Of a stretch of 60,400 nt of DNA, positions 13,245 through 27,000 are shown one piece after another. The notes under the pieces are model-generated. The model did not search any database. It worked only from the letters and a program-made list of their open reading frames with translations, and had not been told where the DNA came from. Each line of letters begins with the position of its first letter. Positions within the stretch are counted from its first letter, which is position 1. This DNA comes from Acanthaster planci (taxonomy: Eukaryota > Echinodermata > Asteroidea > Valvatida > Acanthasteridae), in assembly GCF_001949145.1 (NCBI RefSeq), contig NW_019091379.1:955425-1015824 (forward strand). The letters are read 5' to 3'. The position numbers and the translations under genes are program-made.

Positions 13245-15364
13245 ATGGCAAAGTTTACGTGTCGTCTCGGGAGGTGGCCTGCAGTGTTGTTGATGGCAGC
13301 CTTGTGTGTGACATCGATTGGCTGGATTGGTATCAATTTTCACTTTCCATCGTACGGGGGAGCTTTAAGAAAATGTTTCGAAAAAGTATTAGGGTGGCGG
13401 AATTCCTCAATAAAATTTCTTGGAGCCGCGGAATGTCCTGATAGCATATCACGGAAATGCAAAATTCCGTGATCTTGGAAAAGTGTCGTTCTGCGTTTCC
13501 GGGCTGTTTTATAGCGGCATTCCAGACTTCGCAGATAGTCATTAGACGGTAATGAGAGTTGTTATTTTGAAAACATTTAGTGTTACTTGCTAATTATCAT
13601 AACACTAAGGTGAATCTTGAAAACGCACGTATACAGCGGTCCTGCTACTTGAGACGCCATTACAATCATCAACCTGCCCATCAGGCCACAGAGCCAGTAT
13701 CCGTCAGCGGGCATCACCACCCATCTCATCTCTACCCTCACACGTATCTGTTTGTTCTCTAAATCTCTAAGAATTTATCCCTGTTCTTGCATTGACTGAC
13801 CCCTACCGACTAATAGGCCTCCGTGCCGCAAGGAAGTTTTGTACCTTGGATTGCCTCTTGTAAAAAAAAATATTTGTGGATTTGAATAACGGTGAATATA
13901 CCTCATGATGGCCTGTTATTCTTAAGCTTTTTCAGCAATTGTCTCCCCCACTGAAGTCAACCTTCAAAAAAATAACTTGGAGAATGCAAGCCAGGAGGCT
14001 GAAGGTAGGGGTCGGATACTACTGCTTGCATGCTATCCACAACGATCAGTGGTCCGGTCAGTGTCATAACTGGGATGCATTTTGCACGGGGGAAACTTGA
14101 GGGGTACTCAATTTCTGAAGGGGGGGGTGAACAGTGGCACACTGGGGAGACAAGCCTTGATGAGTGGGGGTAACGAGCCCCCTGCCCGCCCCCTTTAAGG
14201 AGAAGTGCATGCATGAATGGTAATCACATGGGAATAAGCAGGTAGTTAAGGGAACAACTTTTCCTTGTCAAAGGTTGTGATAGTTTCATCATTCCAGAAA
14301 TGTCTGCGTTTTCCAAACATCTAATACATGTATGGCTTAGTTTGTGTAGGATGCTCCGGCAAGAATTGAAGTCGATTTTGTCAGTTATTGGGCCAGCTGT
14401 AGCCGAGTCCGTCGTGAGTGTGTCATAAATTATCACAGGCCAATTCACAGGTGCAGTCAAATCATCAGGAAACAATTTATATAAGACCTTGTATTTTACT
14501 TATGCAGGGAGGCGATATTTCAAGAACAGCAGTCAAGAGATTGAGAGTTTCGACCCAACAGTAGTGCGCTTCGTTGAGGCCCCACCACCACCGGGCGTGG
14601 CAGCAACGCAAAGCCCATGGAAGGATGCAGCCGACGACCCTAGACCGGTAGTCCTCGCCACTACCAACAAGGCATTCCTCGACTTCACAGCGAACTGGTT
14701 GGAGAGCATCCGCCGGATCGCCACTCGGCCCAAGATCCTCATCGTAGCCGAGGACCGCGAAACCCAGCGGTTCCTGTACGGACGACCGGGCGTGCACGTG
14801 GTGGTGTCCCGGGGCTTCGACACGCCGGCCGAGCAGCTTCCCTGGGATTCCCCCATCTACAACGCCATGGTGAATAAGCGGCCGGCCTACATCTATCAGC
14901 TGCTCCAACGGGGCCACGACGTGCTGTTCAGCGACGTGGATACCGTCTGGCTGAATGATCCCTTCCCTTACTTTCAGGGGGACTTCCACGTCGCTGTCGA
15001 AGAGGACCAGCATAAACCCTACGTGGCGTACTGCGCTGGGTTCGTGTTCTTCCGCGCCGCCGAGAAAACCAGGGAATTCGTCCGGGAGTGGCTTCGGCGG
15101 CTGCATCGATCCAAGACGAAAATCTCGGACCAGGTCCTGATGAACGAGATGCTGACTAAGAATCAGATCCCCGGGCTCCGGACGATGGTCTTGCCGTCGG
15201 AGATCTTCCCAAACGGGAAGCTGTTCTTCATGACGCCCGGCTGGCGTCAGCTGCACCGTCAATCGGCGGCCGTGGTTCACAACAACTGGATTCAGAGCAA
15301 AGAGAAAAAGCTGCAGAGATTTAAAGATCACGGACTCTGGTTTATTGATGCTGAAAAGCCGTGA
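13245..15364 (+). CDS. Golgi-type glycosyltransferase B (Nucleotid_trans/GT77-like), 313 aa
   Basis: Two coding exons are inferred: 13245-13329 and 14508-15364. The 1178-bp intron is phase 1, as in the paralog upstream. The donor (attg|gtatca) is weak and was chosen because it alone among nearby GTs keeps phase 1. An acceptor (ttattttgcag) three bases before the ATG implies a 5' UTR exon. The N-terminus MAKFTCRLGRWP plus a hydrophobic segment (about residues 11-28) is a signal anchor. The catalytic domain begins near residue 70 with VVLATTNKAFLDF. It carries DVD at 171-173 (VLFSDVDTVWLNDPFPYF), YCAGFVFFR, FPNGKLFF and VVHNNWI (His286). Compared with A the stem is about 40 residues shorter. 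The catalytic exon is distinctly GC-rich against its surroundings. The sugar donor and acceptor are unknown. Confidence 0.88.
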
Positions 15365-15369
15365 CGACT

Positions 15370-17820
15370 GTCTACCAAGTCAAGTTTGCTGGTGTGCAAT
15401 TCATGAACAGAAATAGCGTATCCATGAAAATTTCGTTTCTTTTCGTGTATTAAAGGATTTCCTGTATATTCCACGCATAACAGTTAACTTAGTTATTGTA
15501 ATATTAATTATATCCCCAAGATAACGCGAAACAGCATAGCTCTCGAACTGACATATTTGGAAGTCCCAAAGAGTCCTTTTGTGGAATATTCTGTGCACTG
15601 TACTTGCATGCTGTTTCCCAAATTAGACCTTTCATTCAGTTGGATACAACAGCTTTTAAGTAGGCCCTGCAACTCAACACGTTCTCAACTTAACAAACTC
15701 TCTGCTATTGGAGCATTTTGAGGCCCGTGGACTAAATTGCCAGCTGACATGTGACACTGCGGCTGGTACTGTAGCTTACACCCCTTTTAATGTGGATGAA
15801 AGGGACCACCCACAGGGCTTTATTTTGCAATGGAGGGCATTGTTATCATAATGGCGATAGGGGAAACGTTTATCCCTGTTGTCTATGGCGGTTTATTTAC
15901 TGACCTTTTGATATGTCTGAACTTCCTTTAAGCTATAGCCTAAGGCTAAGGAAATGCATGAAGCCATCTGAGCGCACGCGTGGCTTCCAGACGTGACCAA
16001 ATTGTGGGCACAGCCCATGTTTAAGGTCTTAGCCTTTTGAGTTAGGACTCAGGAGTCAGCTCTACGAAAGCTTCCCTTCGATACACGATGAGGAAGATGC
16101 CATGAGAAAAGAAGACCAGACGGGTTCTTCCGCTTAGTAAGCGCACTTTCATGAGTTCCGTCGGGCATTTTAGCCCCTGAAAAGAATTGGTAAAAATCCA
16201 CTGAACTTATTTCAATTTTTAGAAAGTATAGTGAAGATGCTTATTTTCTTCAAGATACAACTATAATCCTCTGTTTTTTGTGTTTCTTTTTTGTAGAGAT
16301 GTGCGATGTCCAAAATAATGGCCAGCCTGTAGCTAAAACAACACAGGCGCCATGGTTTCACATCACGTTTCCCTCAGACGGACTTTTTTTCCTGCTGCAT
16401 ACAGGACGCGGCCATCTTCTCAAGGGGTTCAGCTCGTAAGTCCGACGGCTCGAAAGACCGACACCTCGTTGGTCCAACGTCAGATTTATGAGGCGTCGGA
16501 CCTTTGAGGCGTCGGAACTATGATGAGGCCGAAAAATAATGTTGTCAGAAAATTCGGACTTTGGAGGCGTCGGACTTACGATACGCACTCTTCTCAAGCC
16601 TTCAAGATATGTTACATTGTAATTTCTTGCTCGCATCAGTGACTGTGGATGACACACTGAAATCCTGTTGTGACGATCATATGGTCCACCTGTTGTTCGC
16701 TTCACTAATAAAAGCAATTCTCTTAATTTGATAATTGTTACGTTTCCTGGGCAAATCTTTCGCAGTTCAGTCTTCTTCTGCACTTTGTCCTTGCAGTTGG
16801 CAAATTTACAGCCGTCATGAGGCAAGTTCCACAAGCGACAATTCATCAACTTCCGATCAGTTTCGCCTGGTACCTGGATTTATTTTGTATAAAGGTGTTA
16901 GCAGGTAAATCTGCCAACGGTCTATCACTGGTCCTCGCTCGAACTCACCCCATAATCTAACTCACAGCGTGTGTGCTCTCAGTGCTATAGACACATAGCA
17001 AATTTAGAATTCTATCGGGCCTTTGAAGGCGGTGGACTTCATTAGTAATTTCCCTTTAGAATACATCCCTTCCTTTTTTCCATGTAATTCTCATTTAAAG
17101 GGAACGTGATGCTCAACGAGAACGCTACAACAGGCAAATTTAATTTTAGATGCATTTTACTGTTGGAAAGCTGCTCACTGCATAAAAAGAAGGAATTTCT
17201 TCCCCTTTCGGAATTATACAGGAATTAGCCACTTACAAACTAAAATAGGCAAAGAGTGAGTTTCAGAGTCATATTCCTGACTAGTTCCTTTTGGTCATCC
17301 TCCAAATTGCCTGTTTTCAATCTTTTTGCCACTCTGACACACTGATAAGTGAGGCTGTTTTTCATGTGGTCCCAATCCCTTAAAATGTAATTAGTATGTG
17401 GATCATCCATTATTACCATCATTTTTGCAAGTGCAGAAACCGTCGCCTTTCGAGTGAGTTTCGGGTCCTGACCTGTAGTCTTTGGGGAAAAGGGTGCACA
17501 AGTAAAAAGTCACACAATCTTTCCTTTGTCTGGGCGCTCACGGTGTGTTAGCTGCTTTTCAATGTGCAAATCACATTGGACAAGCATTTGCACTCTAAAT
17601 TTGCTGGCTGTTGGAAGCAAACATCCTATTTGTAACTGAACATGAATCGACAAGCCTCATGAAAGCACTGGCAACAGTTCAAGCATTTTGGCCAAGAATA
17701 AAACTAGCAAATTCTGAATATCCGCTCCCAGAGTTTCATGCACGTGTCCTCATAATTTTCACTTCTCCTATACAAAAAGCCTTGTGATAGAGTACTCCCT
17801 CTTGGCTATGACTCATGCCG
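15370..17820. other. Intergenic stretch with scattered minus-strand ORFs
   Basis: No firm gene is seen. The longest frame is minus-strand 16358-16849 (163 codons), but its second half is built from an inverted, GTCGGAC-rich repeat. A second minus-strand frame, 17240-17422, reads plausibly (DPHTNYILRDWDHMKNSL), but no splice partner was found. Confidence 0.45.
16435..16580. repeat. Inverted repeat element with GTCGGAC sub-repeats
   Basis: Perfect 13-bp arms cgtaagtccgacg (16435-16447) and cgtcggacttacg (16568-16580) enclose several further gaggcgtcgga units. This could be a small MITE or a hairpin-rich satellite fragment. No target duplication is evident. Confidence 0.55.
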
Positions 17821-17828
17821 GGTGTGCT

Positions 17829-17834
17829 TATAAA
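17829..17834 (+). promoter_or_regulatory. TATA box of SLC34 copy 1
   Basis: TATAAAG lies about 170 nt upstream of the inferred start codon, placing transcription start near 17860 by the usual 25-30 nt spacing. GC content rises sharply downstream, as in a first exon. The link to SLC34 copy 1 is inference from the in-phase exon at 18002-18031. Confidence 0.5.
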
Positions 17835-18001
17835 GAGGAGTTGCGGCGGATGGTGGACTCTTCTAACTTGACTTCGCCAAGGGTCCGGACAATTGCTGGG
17901 TGCCGTCATCACAGCCGCTGCTGTCGGTGCTCGTGCTAGCTACTCGCTGCGCGAGGGGCGGGATTTTCGAAGGAGTGTAGAAGGGAACCTTCAGGTTCAG
18001 C

Positions 18002-21000
18002 ATGACACGAATGGAAGACAAGGAAGATCTGGTGAGACATTTAAATTTTGTTGGTGCGGTAAATGTGAGCTTTCGTCTGGGCTCACTGCATGCCCTGGAG
18101 AAGGCGGAGTTGGTCGATTGAGCAAAAGGGGTGGATCAGTAGTGTTGAAGACCACGCAAAAGGATAAATTGTTAATTAAAGACAGCGTGGAAAAACTTTA
18201 TCGGGATTTTTTGACAGAAGTATTATGTGCCGAGTACGCAAGGGCATGTTCTCATTAAAACAGGTTGTATTGCCCGACAAGGCAATTTTTCCCGCGGCAG
18301 CGTTTCCAACTCCACATTAATTTGATTGTTCTCCAGTGTTGTTCGATCTGTATTGAGATTGGCATTCAGGACTTCGCATTCCAGCAGATTGCACTGCAAA
18401 ACCTAGGTTCATCTTGCGGTTAAACACTTCTCTCTAGTAATTTACCATCAGTTTGAAAACATGTTTAATTAAATGGGAAGAGATGTTTTAGGTTATTCAA
18501 GGACAGTGTCTTGCGATTGAGCATTGATCTTTAGAAATTCGAATGGAACGCCTGATGTTTAGCTTCTGAACATGATATGCAGCGGCGTATCCAGCCGTGT
18601 CCGGGTAGGGGGGTAAATTCAAAACCGAAAGCGGCTTCGGACTCATTCAACATGAACACATGAAAAAAATCAAAAGCCTTCCTCAAGGTCCCAACATCCT
18701 TGTTTTTATTCGCTGGTGTTGTTTTCCTTGGGTTTTGGTGCTGATATTTGATCAATAAACATACCGATTACTTTCTTTCCGACTCACGTATGAAGTATTC
18801 TCTGTGAAAATAAAATTCCGTGCCTCCCCCCCGCCCTCGCTGGATACGCCATTGAAGCCATGCAGTTTTAGAGTGTAGGGCCGGGTCCTGTTGGAAATCA
18901 CTGCATTATCCTCCATGAAAGGTTCTTCTCAAATCTCACGTCAGGTCATTACAATTTATTATGACATAGTATTGATTTAAATCTCTAACGGTAGGACTGA
19001 GTGTGCAATCAGCCTGGTCACTGAAGTGATGTTTTTCAGTTAATAATTTAAGACAATAACAAGATTTGATGCGGATTTTATCATTTGCCGACAAAGAAAA
19101 ACAAGCCGTGACGAGACAGTTTTCATGAGTGTAAATTTTATGATAGAATGAGTGTGATTGAGCTTATGGGTTTACATCGGAGGTCTTATGATGTGAAATA
19201 TCATAACATATCAAAGCAGCCGTTTGTGACATTGCTGTACCACTTCACGGACTGTGCTTAACCGCGATGACGTAATGTATAATTCTCAATATCCTCGATG
19301 GCCGCAAATGGGATCTGCATCGTGACTCAGTTCTCTTGGTGTTGGTAATATATTCATTCCCGTTTGAAGACCTGCTTCGCTAATGACGATCGAGCTCTGC
19401 GGCTAAGAATAACGCTTTGGTATATGAACTATCTTCACAATCTGGAACAGGTTGGACCGACTTGGCAAAACAAATCGGCCGAAATGTTTCCAACCCTATC
19501 TACAGCCCCAGGCAGCCTTAAAACTCTTCCTTACTGTGTAAAATACCTGCTTCAATTATTGGTACATTGTGTAAGCACACATTCTGCACAAAGCTGTCCT
19601 TTCTGTCAAACTCAGTCACATGACAGAATGCATACTGTAGCACAAGTGTCTGTGGCTGCATCTCGGAATCTGTTGCATTTGGAGGGGCAGCCTATAAAAA
19701 TGGTGGAGGGTTGAAGGCTTGCAGTAGGGTACATCTTTAACGCAGCCCTCCCCCTGTCAAAAAGCGAGAGGGGTAACCCTCCCCGCTGTCTCGTCCCTTC
19801 TGCGTATATTATGGATGCTCTTATGCATACGTATTCATCTGGGAAGATTTTGCGTGAAAACAAAAATTATAAGGGGAATACTCTCTACAGTTCTTACAGA
19901 GGTTATAAGAACTCTGTTGTGTCTTCTTGGTAGAAATGCACAGGCATTCCGTGGCCAAAAATAGAGTCATTGTTTGGAAGAAGCCTGAGAGCAAGCGAAG
20001 GTGGGGACAAAGTTAAAAACAAGCCGCATAGAGAGACAAGAAATTCAGTTGGGGGAACACAGCAAGGAGAAGTGACTAAGTGCACTCTACGTCAATCCGG
20101 GACGTACAGTCAAGGAAGACCGACGGCGGAAGACAAGTAATACGCTCAGGATATCAGCCCTTGGAGGGTATTTTTTCCTAAAAGGGAGAGAAGAACGAAA
20201 GGGGGCCTTGGGAGCTCGCGTAGGGGTGACAGGAAATTGATGAATCATGCAAAGAGTTAATTATAACACAGATTTGACAGCTTGAATCAAAGCAAAAGAC
20301 TTTCTTTTAAGGTTCACCGAATTCCAAATTTCACTACCTCGACGATTTGCATGTTATTCGACTAAAATTTTTGTCGAGGGGTTGGTCACACCCACCTTTC
20401 AACCCAGGTGCTCAAAAGAAAAATCGTGTTACATCGGTGATTTAACCTGGGTTTTTTCATGATGGCGTTTATATGGAAATCGGTCACAAATGGCGCGACT
20501 GAAATGAAGTACTGCTGTCTTTACGGTCATTGACCGAACGAAGCTGCCTGTCTTGATGGAAGAAAGAAGTTGAATTGCGCCCTCTCTTGACTACACTGCT
20601 AGAAACGGGCATAATTATGGGAATTTTTAAGGAGGAATATAGCAGTGTCTCAGCCTTACATTTCACTTTAATTTTATTTTGATGATCTCCAAAATATTCA
20701 GACAATAAAGAGGCCAATTTAAGACCAGCTTGTCGTAGATAGGACAACTTTTACGAGGAGGGTCACTCCAGTGAGAAACTTCATTATATTTGTAGGGCTT
20801 TTTGCTTCGGAAGAAGGTCTGTATTTGCTTCGTGTAGCTGTTCACAACCGCTTTTATCGCATAGGCATTCTAACAACCGTAATTTGTTTCTGCATCTAAT
20901 TAATATGTATGACCTGGATCTCGGTGTACAATTGTTTTTATAACATACACATCACGAATTTCCATTCGTGATATGAAAGAGGCAGTCACAACCTTAAGAG

Positions 21001-24000
21001 ATCGATAAGGCAACCTTAGATTTGAATGCCCTCTTCCGTATAATATTTCGTTCCTGATAAATTCTTGCATCAGTTTCAGCCTAAAAAGTCAGGGGTACTT
21101 ACCGTTTATTCTGCATTGGCCCGGCTGACTAGTCGTTTGAAATAATTTGAAACTTTCCCCTTTATTTCTGGGAAACATGCATGCCTTCATGATGTAGGGT
21201 TTCGCTTAAGGAACATACGTAATAATTCCCCCTTCCGTGTATCCGTTCTGCCATTTAACAACCAGGAATTTCCGTGTATAGACCACTGGTGATCATTGGA
21301 ACTAAACCGATACTCAGTAGGATGCGTAATTGAGGTTACAAACCGTGACATTTTGTTGGATTGTTTCTTGTTGTTAATTTGTTTGGGGGATTCGAGAAGT
21401 ACATCGTTGCACGTGTTATTCCTGCCCAGATCAACCAAAGAAATTCTCTTAGTTAACAAGTTATAACCAAACACAATTATTCTTGGTAGATCGCGGTATG
21501 TGATTGCCAAAACGTGTCAGCGTGCACCTCGTGTGTTTATAGGCCTAATACACGTCGCCTCCGTTTCCTTACTGGTTCATTTTAATTTGTACACGAACCA
21601 ACGGCACCGATGGTTCGTGTGCAATCAATAAAATATCATGATGCCACTTTTATCGAGAGTGCCGTCCGAGTAATGCGCACGGGCCATCGTGCCTGAGAAA
21701 CCAACACAGTCCATAAATGAATAATAAATCAGTTCTTTCCACTGTGGGGCTTTCATCTGGATTAGACTCTTCCTTTTAGCTCTGATTTAGCTTATCTGCT
21801 GGCTATTTCAGGAATAAATTTCCACTCCATGGCGTTGTATTCACGCAGTTATAATTATATATTTACATTGTGATTTTCCTCAAGCTATCATTTCTCTAGT
21901 AGAAGTCGAAATGGCGGCAGATTGGTTCGTAACACGCGTTGCCTTTGTGACTGAGCATGTGACGGACATCAACTAAACTCAAAATGATTGTCAGTATACT
22001 AATGTCAGTTCAATACTGAATGATGCACAGGCGTGAAACATATGGAAACTGGTTTGACTTGTCCAAGGACAACGCATCAACACTGCACAGATATTATTAA
22101 AATGTCAAAAAGTGAAGTGATATTTCAGATGCACTGTAACGTATTGCTAGTTCGAAGTTGAGTATCTATTCATCTTAGTTGTTAAACTTTTGACAAACCT
22201 GCCTCAAAAACAACTTGTTCAAGAATGCAGGCACTTGATACTGTGGCCATTTGGGGGGCAAAAGTACCAACCGAGGGGCTATCTGCCAATTTATCAGTTT
22301 GTTTTGCGTTGTAATATTGAAAGAAAGGTATTTTCTTGAAAGATCGTTATTCCTTTGCCATTGTTTTCTTTTTCTTTTTTTTGGGGGGGGGGGCGCAAGT
22401 TCTTCCCAGAAGTGGGAATGTTAATTACCCTGATTGCTTGGAATATTTGTTTTTACCAATTTTTTCAGACCTTCTACAATGAATCAAACACGTAAACAGA
22501 ACACAAAGAGTGACCTAGACATTTAAAGAATTACCTGTATAACAGAGTCAGCTACTTCCAGGTTTTCTGATAAGTCCGTAAACAGTAAACAAAAACCTGG
22601 ACTTTAACCGACAAAGTGGAATGGAATGCTTATAGCCTTCTGCTTTCCGTTAGACAAACGTCAGGATGATATGCGTGAAATGTGAAACTATATTGGCCGC
22701 CAAAAATGGACACAAATCGGTAAATGGGAAATTGGCTTCCACGACCAGGACTGTATGAATTTTATTTCTGTTGTGAAGTCTTGATTAAGGTATTATTGAT
22801 CGCACCCGTGTGTACCTTTTTAGTTCCTTATCAATGAGAGGACAGACTCCATTCAGAGAAACTCCTGAACATGGTACCTACAGACAACATCAACCAACGA
22901 TGCCTTGGGTTATCCTGGAAATGCTTCTAGAAAGCTCCGCTATCCGCGCAGCTTATAATTCAAAACTGCCGACTGTCGAGACTCTGCAGTGACCACTATT
23001 ATATATGGCTACTCGGCTCGGATTAAATTTGTGCAAATTTCACAACACAATCTAATCTTTCGACGGGGCTTTAATTTGTATGTGATATGTTTCTATCCTA
23101 TTTTCATCACTGTTATTAATGAAAACTGTTACTTTTAATTATAACTTGACTTTTTTGACGTTATTTCTATTGTCATAATCGGTGTAGCTAATCACACAAA
23201 ATGTGCCTTGCTACAAACAGCATATCGTTAGTTGACTTCATTTTATTGACAATTGTCATTTTAGCCGTACATTAAGCAGGTGTTCTCACAAAACGGATGC
23301 ATTCGTGATTGTGCATGTGATAGACATGTGCATAAGGCGTGTACAGATGGGGGAATGTGGTTCTGTCTCACGAGTCAATTTTGTACAAAACTTTTTTCAC
23401 ACACATGAGACAGAAAAGGACTCTTTTTTCCTTCGGAACTTGAATTCATGAAACACAGAAATGATGCAACAACCAAACCTCGTATAGGCGAAAATAGGCA
23501 CACAAAATATTCAAGGCCCAGTCTGTTATGTAGCCCTGGACAAAGATGTAGACCCCAAATGTGTCTTTTTACCAAAAATATTGATTATTTTTATGCTTCC
23601 AATAAAATTGCAATGTATTACCAACATTTGTCCAGTATACAAAATACGTTTCATACGACTATAAAATCGTGTCAAATATGACAACTTCAACACCACTGAC
23701 TTCTTGAGCAAGCTCAGCAAGTCATGTATAAACTTAGGATTTCCTTTGACTTATTCTTGTGGAGTGCCCCTTAAAATGCTATAGAGAAATTTGGCGAAGC
23801 GCTGAGGAAGGATACCGGCCAAGCTCACATATGTCTACTACGCATGCGCTTTACATTTGCGTAACTGAGGGATCACAGGTGCTCGATCGTGCCCCCCAGC
23901 GGAAGACCATTCCCCTTGGGCGCCCCACTCGAAATTCGTTCATGTACACTGGGCACAGAGCCACGTTTTAACTTGCTTCCTGTGTTGCCTTCACCCCTCG

Positions 24001-27000
24001 TGTTCTCCATTGCTGATGAGCCTTGATTGAGCCTACTGATAAGGCTACTCACGCAATATGCGTGACAGTGGAAAAACAAACACAACACAGTATAATTACT
24101 ACGGCATTTTATTCCCTGCAGTAGGGCTGAATTGCTGGCATTATAATAGAGTACTTGCTCCTGTCCACGTGAGTTCTATTGCGTGGCCACTCACGCAGAA
24201 GGAGAATCTCCGATAGCATGCTTCTGCGTGTTTCTTCGCAGGCTGTCAATTTTTAAGAGTGAACAGGGAAATGGCAATTCATTTTCACAATGTACATTAA
24301 TGTGTACACTTGAATGAATACAGTGGCGTGTCATATATTAGAAGTGTGATTGTCTACGGAGGAATGAAAAATACAACACGGTAACACCGTGCAAGATGAA
24401 GATCCTGTCTTTGTGGATTCTCTGGGCTGGTTTGTTTGAAAAAGATGGTATAAACAGTGCCCAAACATCTTAGGTGGATTTTTACGAGACCTTACTATGG
24501 GTCTCAGAATTATATTGGCATACATGCTTGAGTGTCAGTGAACCTCTTTAAATCTACGTTAGTTTTGTGAGTTTACTAGGTCGTTGCCGATATAATTCAA
24601 TATTTACCTTCGCTTCGTCGTCATAATACAGACACGAGCGCATCACGCATGCACCCATGCATGCATGCACTCCTGCCCGTCCAGTCGCACAATGACCCAG
24701 TTAGGTGTCACAGCCATCATCAATTACCCATAACTGCATTGTGTAATGTCTGTGTCGATTGCAGTGATCACGAGTGCGAACGTGGGTCTTGCCGCTGGTC
24801 ATGAGATTGTACCTCAATATGGCGTGCAGCTATAATTAATCAATTCCTTAGAAGATTTGAATACGTGAAAGTCACACTGAAGTATATATTACAAAAAGAT
24901 CCAGTACTTTGGAATGATGACACGTTTCATTTGTTTTGGATTTCTTTTTTCATCATTTCAAATTCCCCATGCTGTTTCCGACAAATGAGGATTCTGTCGC
25001 TGTGTGTCAGTTTAAGTGCACCTTTCTGAGGGTTTCCGCACCGTTTGTAACCTGAACGTGTTGCCCATTGAAAACATGTTTCAATTGTGTCATATTTGAT
25101 GCTGAAGCAGCTGTACCAACGAGGCTTCTGCCAGGGATGACGTCAATACATTCGTGGAAATGAAAAGTTACAGCAGCATAAAAAAGGTCTGTAACAAACA
25201 CCATGGCAAGAACATTAGAGATGACACAATGGCACATATCAATGCTAGATTAAACTCAAGCCCCTTCCATCCTTTTCCGGAAAATGCACTCATCCCCAAA
25301 GTAGGGCGTTCTTTCCAGCAACGCTTTCACGCCATCAATCCCCACAAATGGACCAACCTCAGAAACATTCCCCTCTTGCAAAAACGCTGGATACATGTCT
25401 ACGCCTATACTTGGCATTTTGCGGGAAAGTGTGCATGCGTGAACGAACTAACGACTTACCATTCAAACTCGTATGGATTGTCCCATTTTAGAGATCGGAA
25501 GGCCTGATGAATATTTTTTTAAACAGGGGCCCCGCTGTTTCCTCCCATAAAAAGCATTTTGAAGATACTAACCCTTTGCGTTCGCCCATGTGAGAAATTA
25601 TTGCAGAGAGCGTTTGCCGTGACATGAATAAAACAAACATTCATTCACTCTTTGTTTTTTCCACCCACCTGTTTCCCGATCCCGTATAGGTGGGAGAACA
25701 TCCCGAGACCGACCCGACAGGGACGGGGATGCGTCAATCCAGGCTAACCAGCATCGGCCGGGCCGCTGGCCGTGTGCGCAAGTACTCAGCAAGCGTCAGG
25801 AGAAGCGTGAGGAAAACAGTGGACTCCATCATCTCTGGGGGCGAGTTGGACGAGACTGTGGACCCATGGGCTCTGTCTGAGTTGCAGGATACCACTCAGC
25901 CTTGGTCTGGTGAGGGGGAAAGCATGGACGTAGATCCATGGGGATGGGGTTATCTATCCCCCATCTTTTTGACCAGGGAAATGGGGCTATTAAGATCAAC
26001 CCCCTACTTTTGTAGTGAGAAAAAAGAGCAGATGTTATTAAAGATAATTTTCCAACATCCCAACAACCAAATTGTATTCAATAGAACTGAAAAGATGTGC
26101 GTTTTGAATCACGCCTGATGGTTGAAGAGAAACCTTCTCCTATAATTACGAATCACATTGTTACAAGATGCAAGCATTATTTCTTATAACTTCACCAGAA
26201 CTGACCACAAGAGGCAAGTTGTACCGAGTCCTCGTTGAGTGGATCGGCAAGCCTGTCACTGTTCTAGTGCTGCTGTACCTCTTCATCTGCTCGCTGGATC
26301 TGATGAGTTCCGCCTTCAGGCTACTCGGGGGTGAGCAAATAGAGACGGAGACAACTATCATTCTATAATTCTTCTTGGGAAAGGTGTCATTTTTATATTG
26401 TTCCACAAGGAAAAAGATGTTCTAGTCTGCAAATGTTGCGGTTCTATGACGTATTTTGTCTTGTGTGCTCCAGGAAAGGAAGCTGGTGAGGTATTCAGCG
26501 AAAGCACGCTGCTGAACAACCCCATCTGCGGTTTGATGATCGGTATCCTAGCAACTGTACTTGTTCAGAGTTCAAGCACTTCCACGTCTATCGTGGTCTC
26601 CATCGTGTCTGCTGGAAGTAAGACTACGCCCTCCCTATCCCCCCCCCCCTGAAATACATTTCATGTCTCAAGCCCGAAGACTAATTAACACAAAACAAAG
26701 GAAGTTTTTGTTTTTCACTTTCTGTTCTTGCAATGTTGATGCATGTCTACGATAACGGAGCTGGCTGCAAAACTGCCAGCCTTCCAAAACATCGATCTCT
26801 GCAAACTTCGGATTCGTCTTAGTCGTCTGGTCTCTACCTCAGGTTCGATGTCTGCTTTCGATAGAATCATCATATCCCATACAGTTGTACAAGCCAAAGG
26901 TTCTTTCCGTTGATTATAAAGCAGTAAATTCCTGCAGATGTCTGCGGTCAGAGGCTAAAAAGACGAATTCAGAGCAAAAGACGAAGTCGACGTATGAGAG

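Noticed and set aside
14477-15331. Long minus-strand ORF antisense to glycosyltransferase B (284 codons)
   Set aside because: It lies wholly antisense to the catalytic exon and results from its high GC content. A similar antisense frame occurs over glycosyltransferase A (9053-9532).
16358-16849. 163-codon minus-strand ORF
   Set aside because: Half of it is built from an inverted GTCGGAC-rich repeat, and no splice sites or domain support it.
17893-18258. 121-codon plus-strand ORF downstream of the TATA box
   Set aside because: It is out of frame with the ATG at 18002 that splices in phase to SLC34 exon 2, and it runs through a consensus donor into the intron.
18531-18755. 74-codon minus-strand ORF
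   Set aside because: It lies largely within the hAT-type MITE at 18590-18854 and is not a gene.
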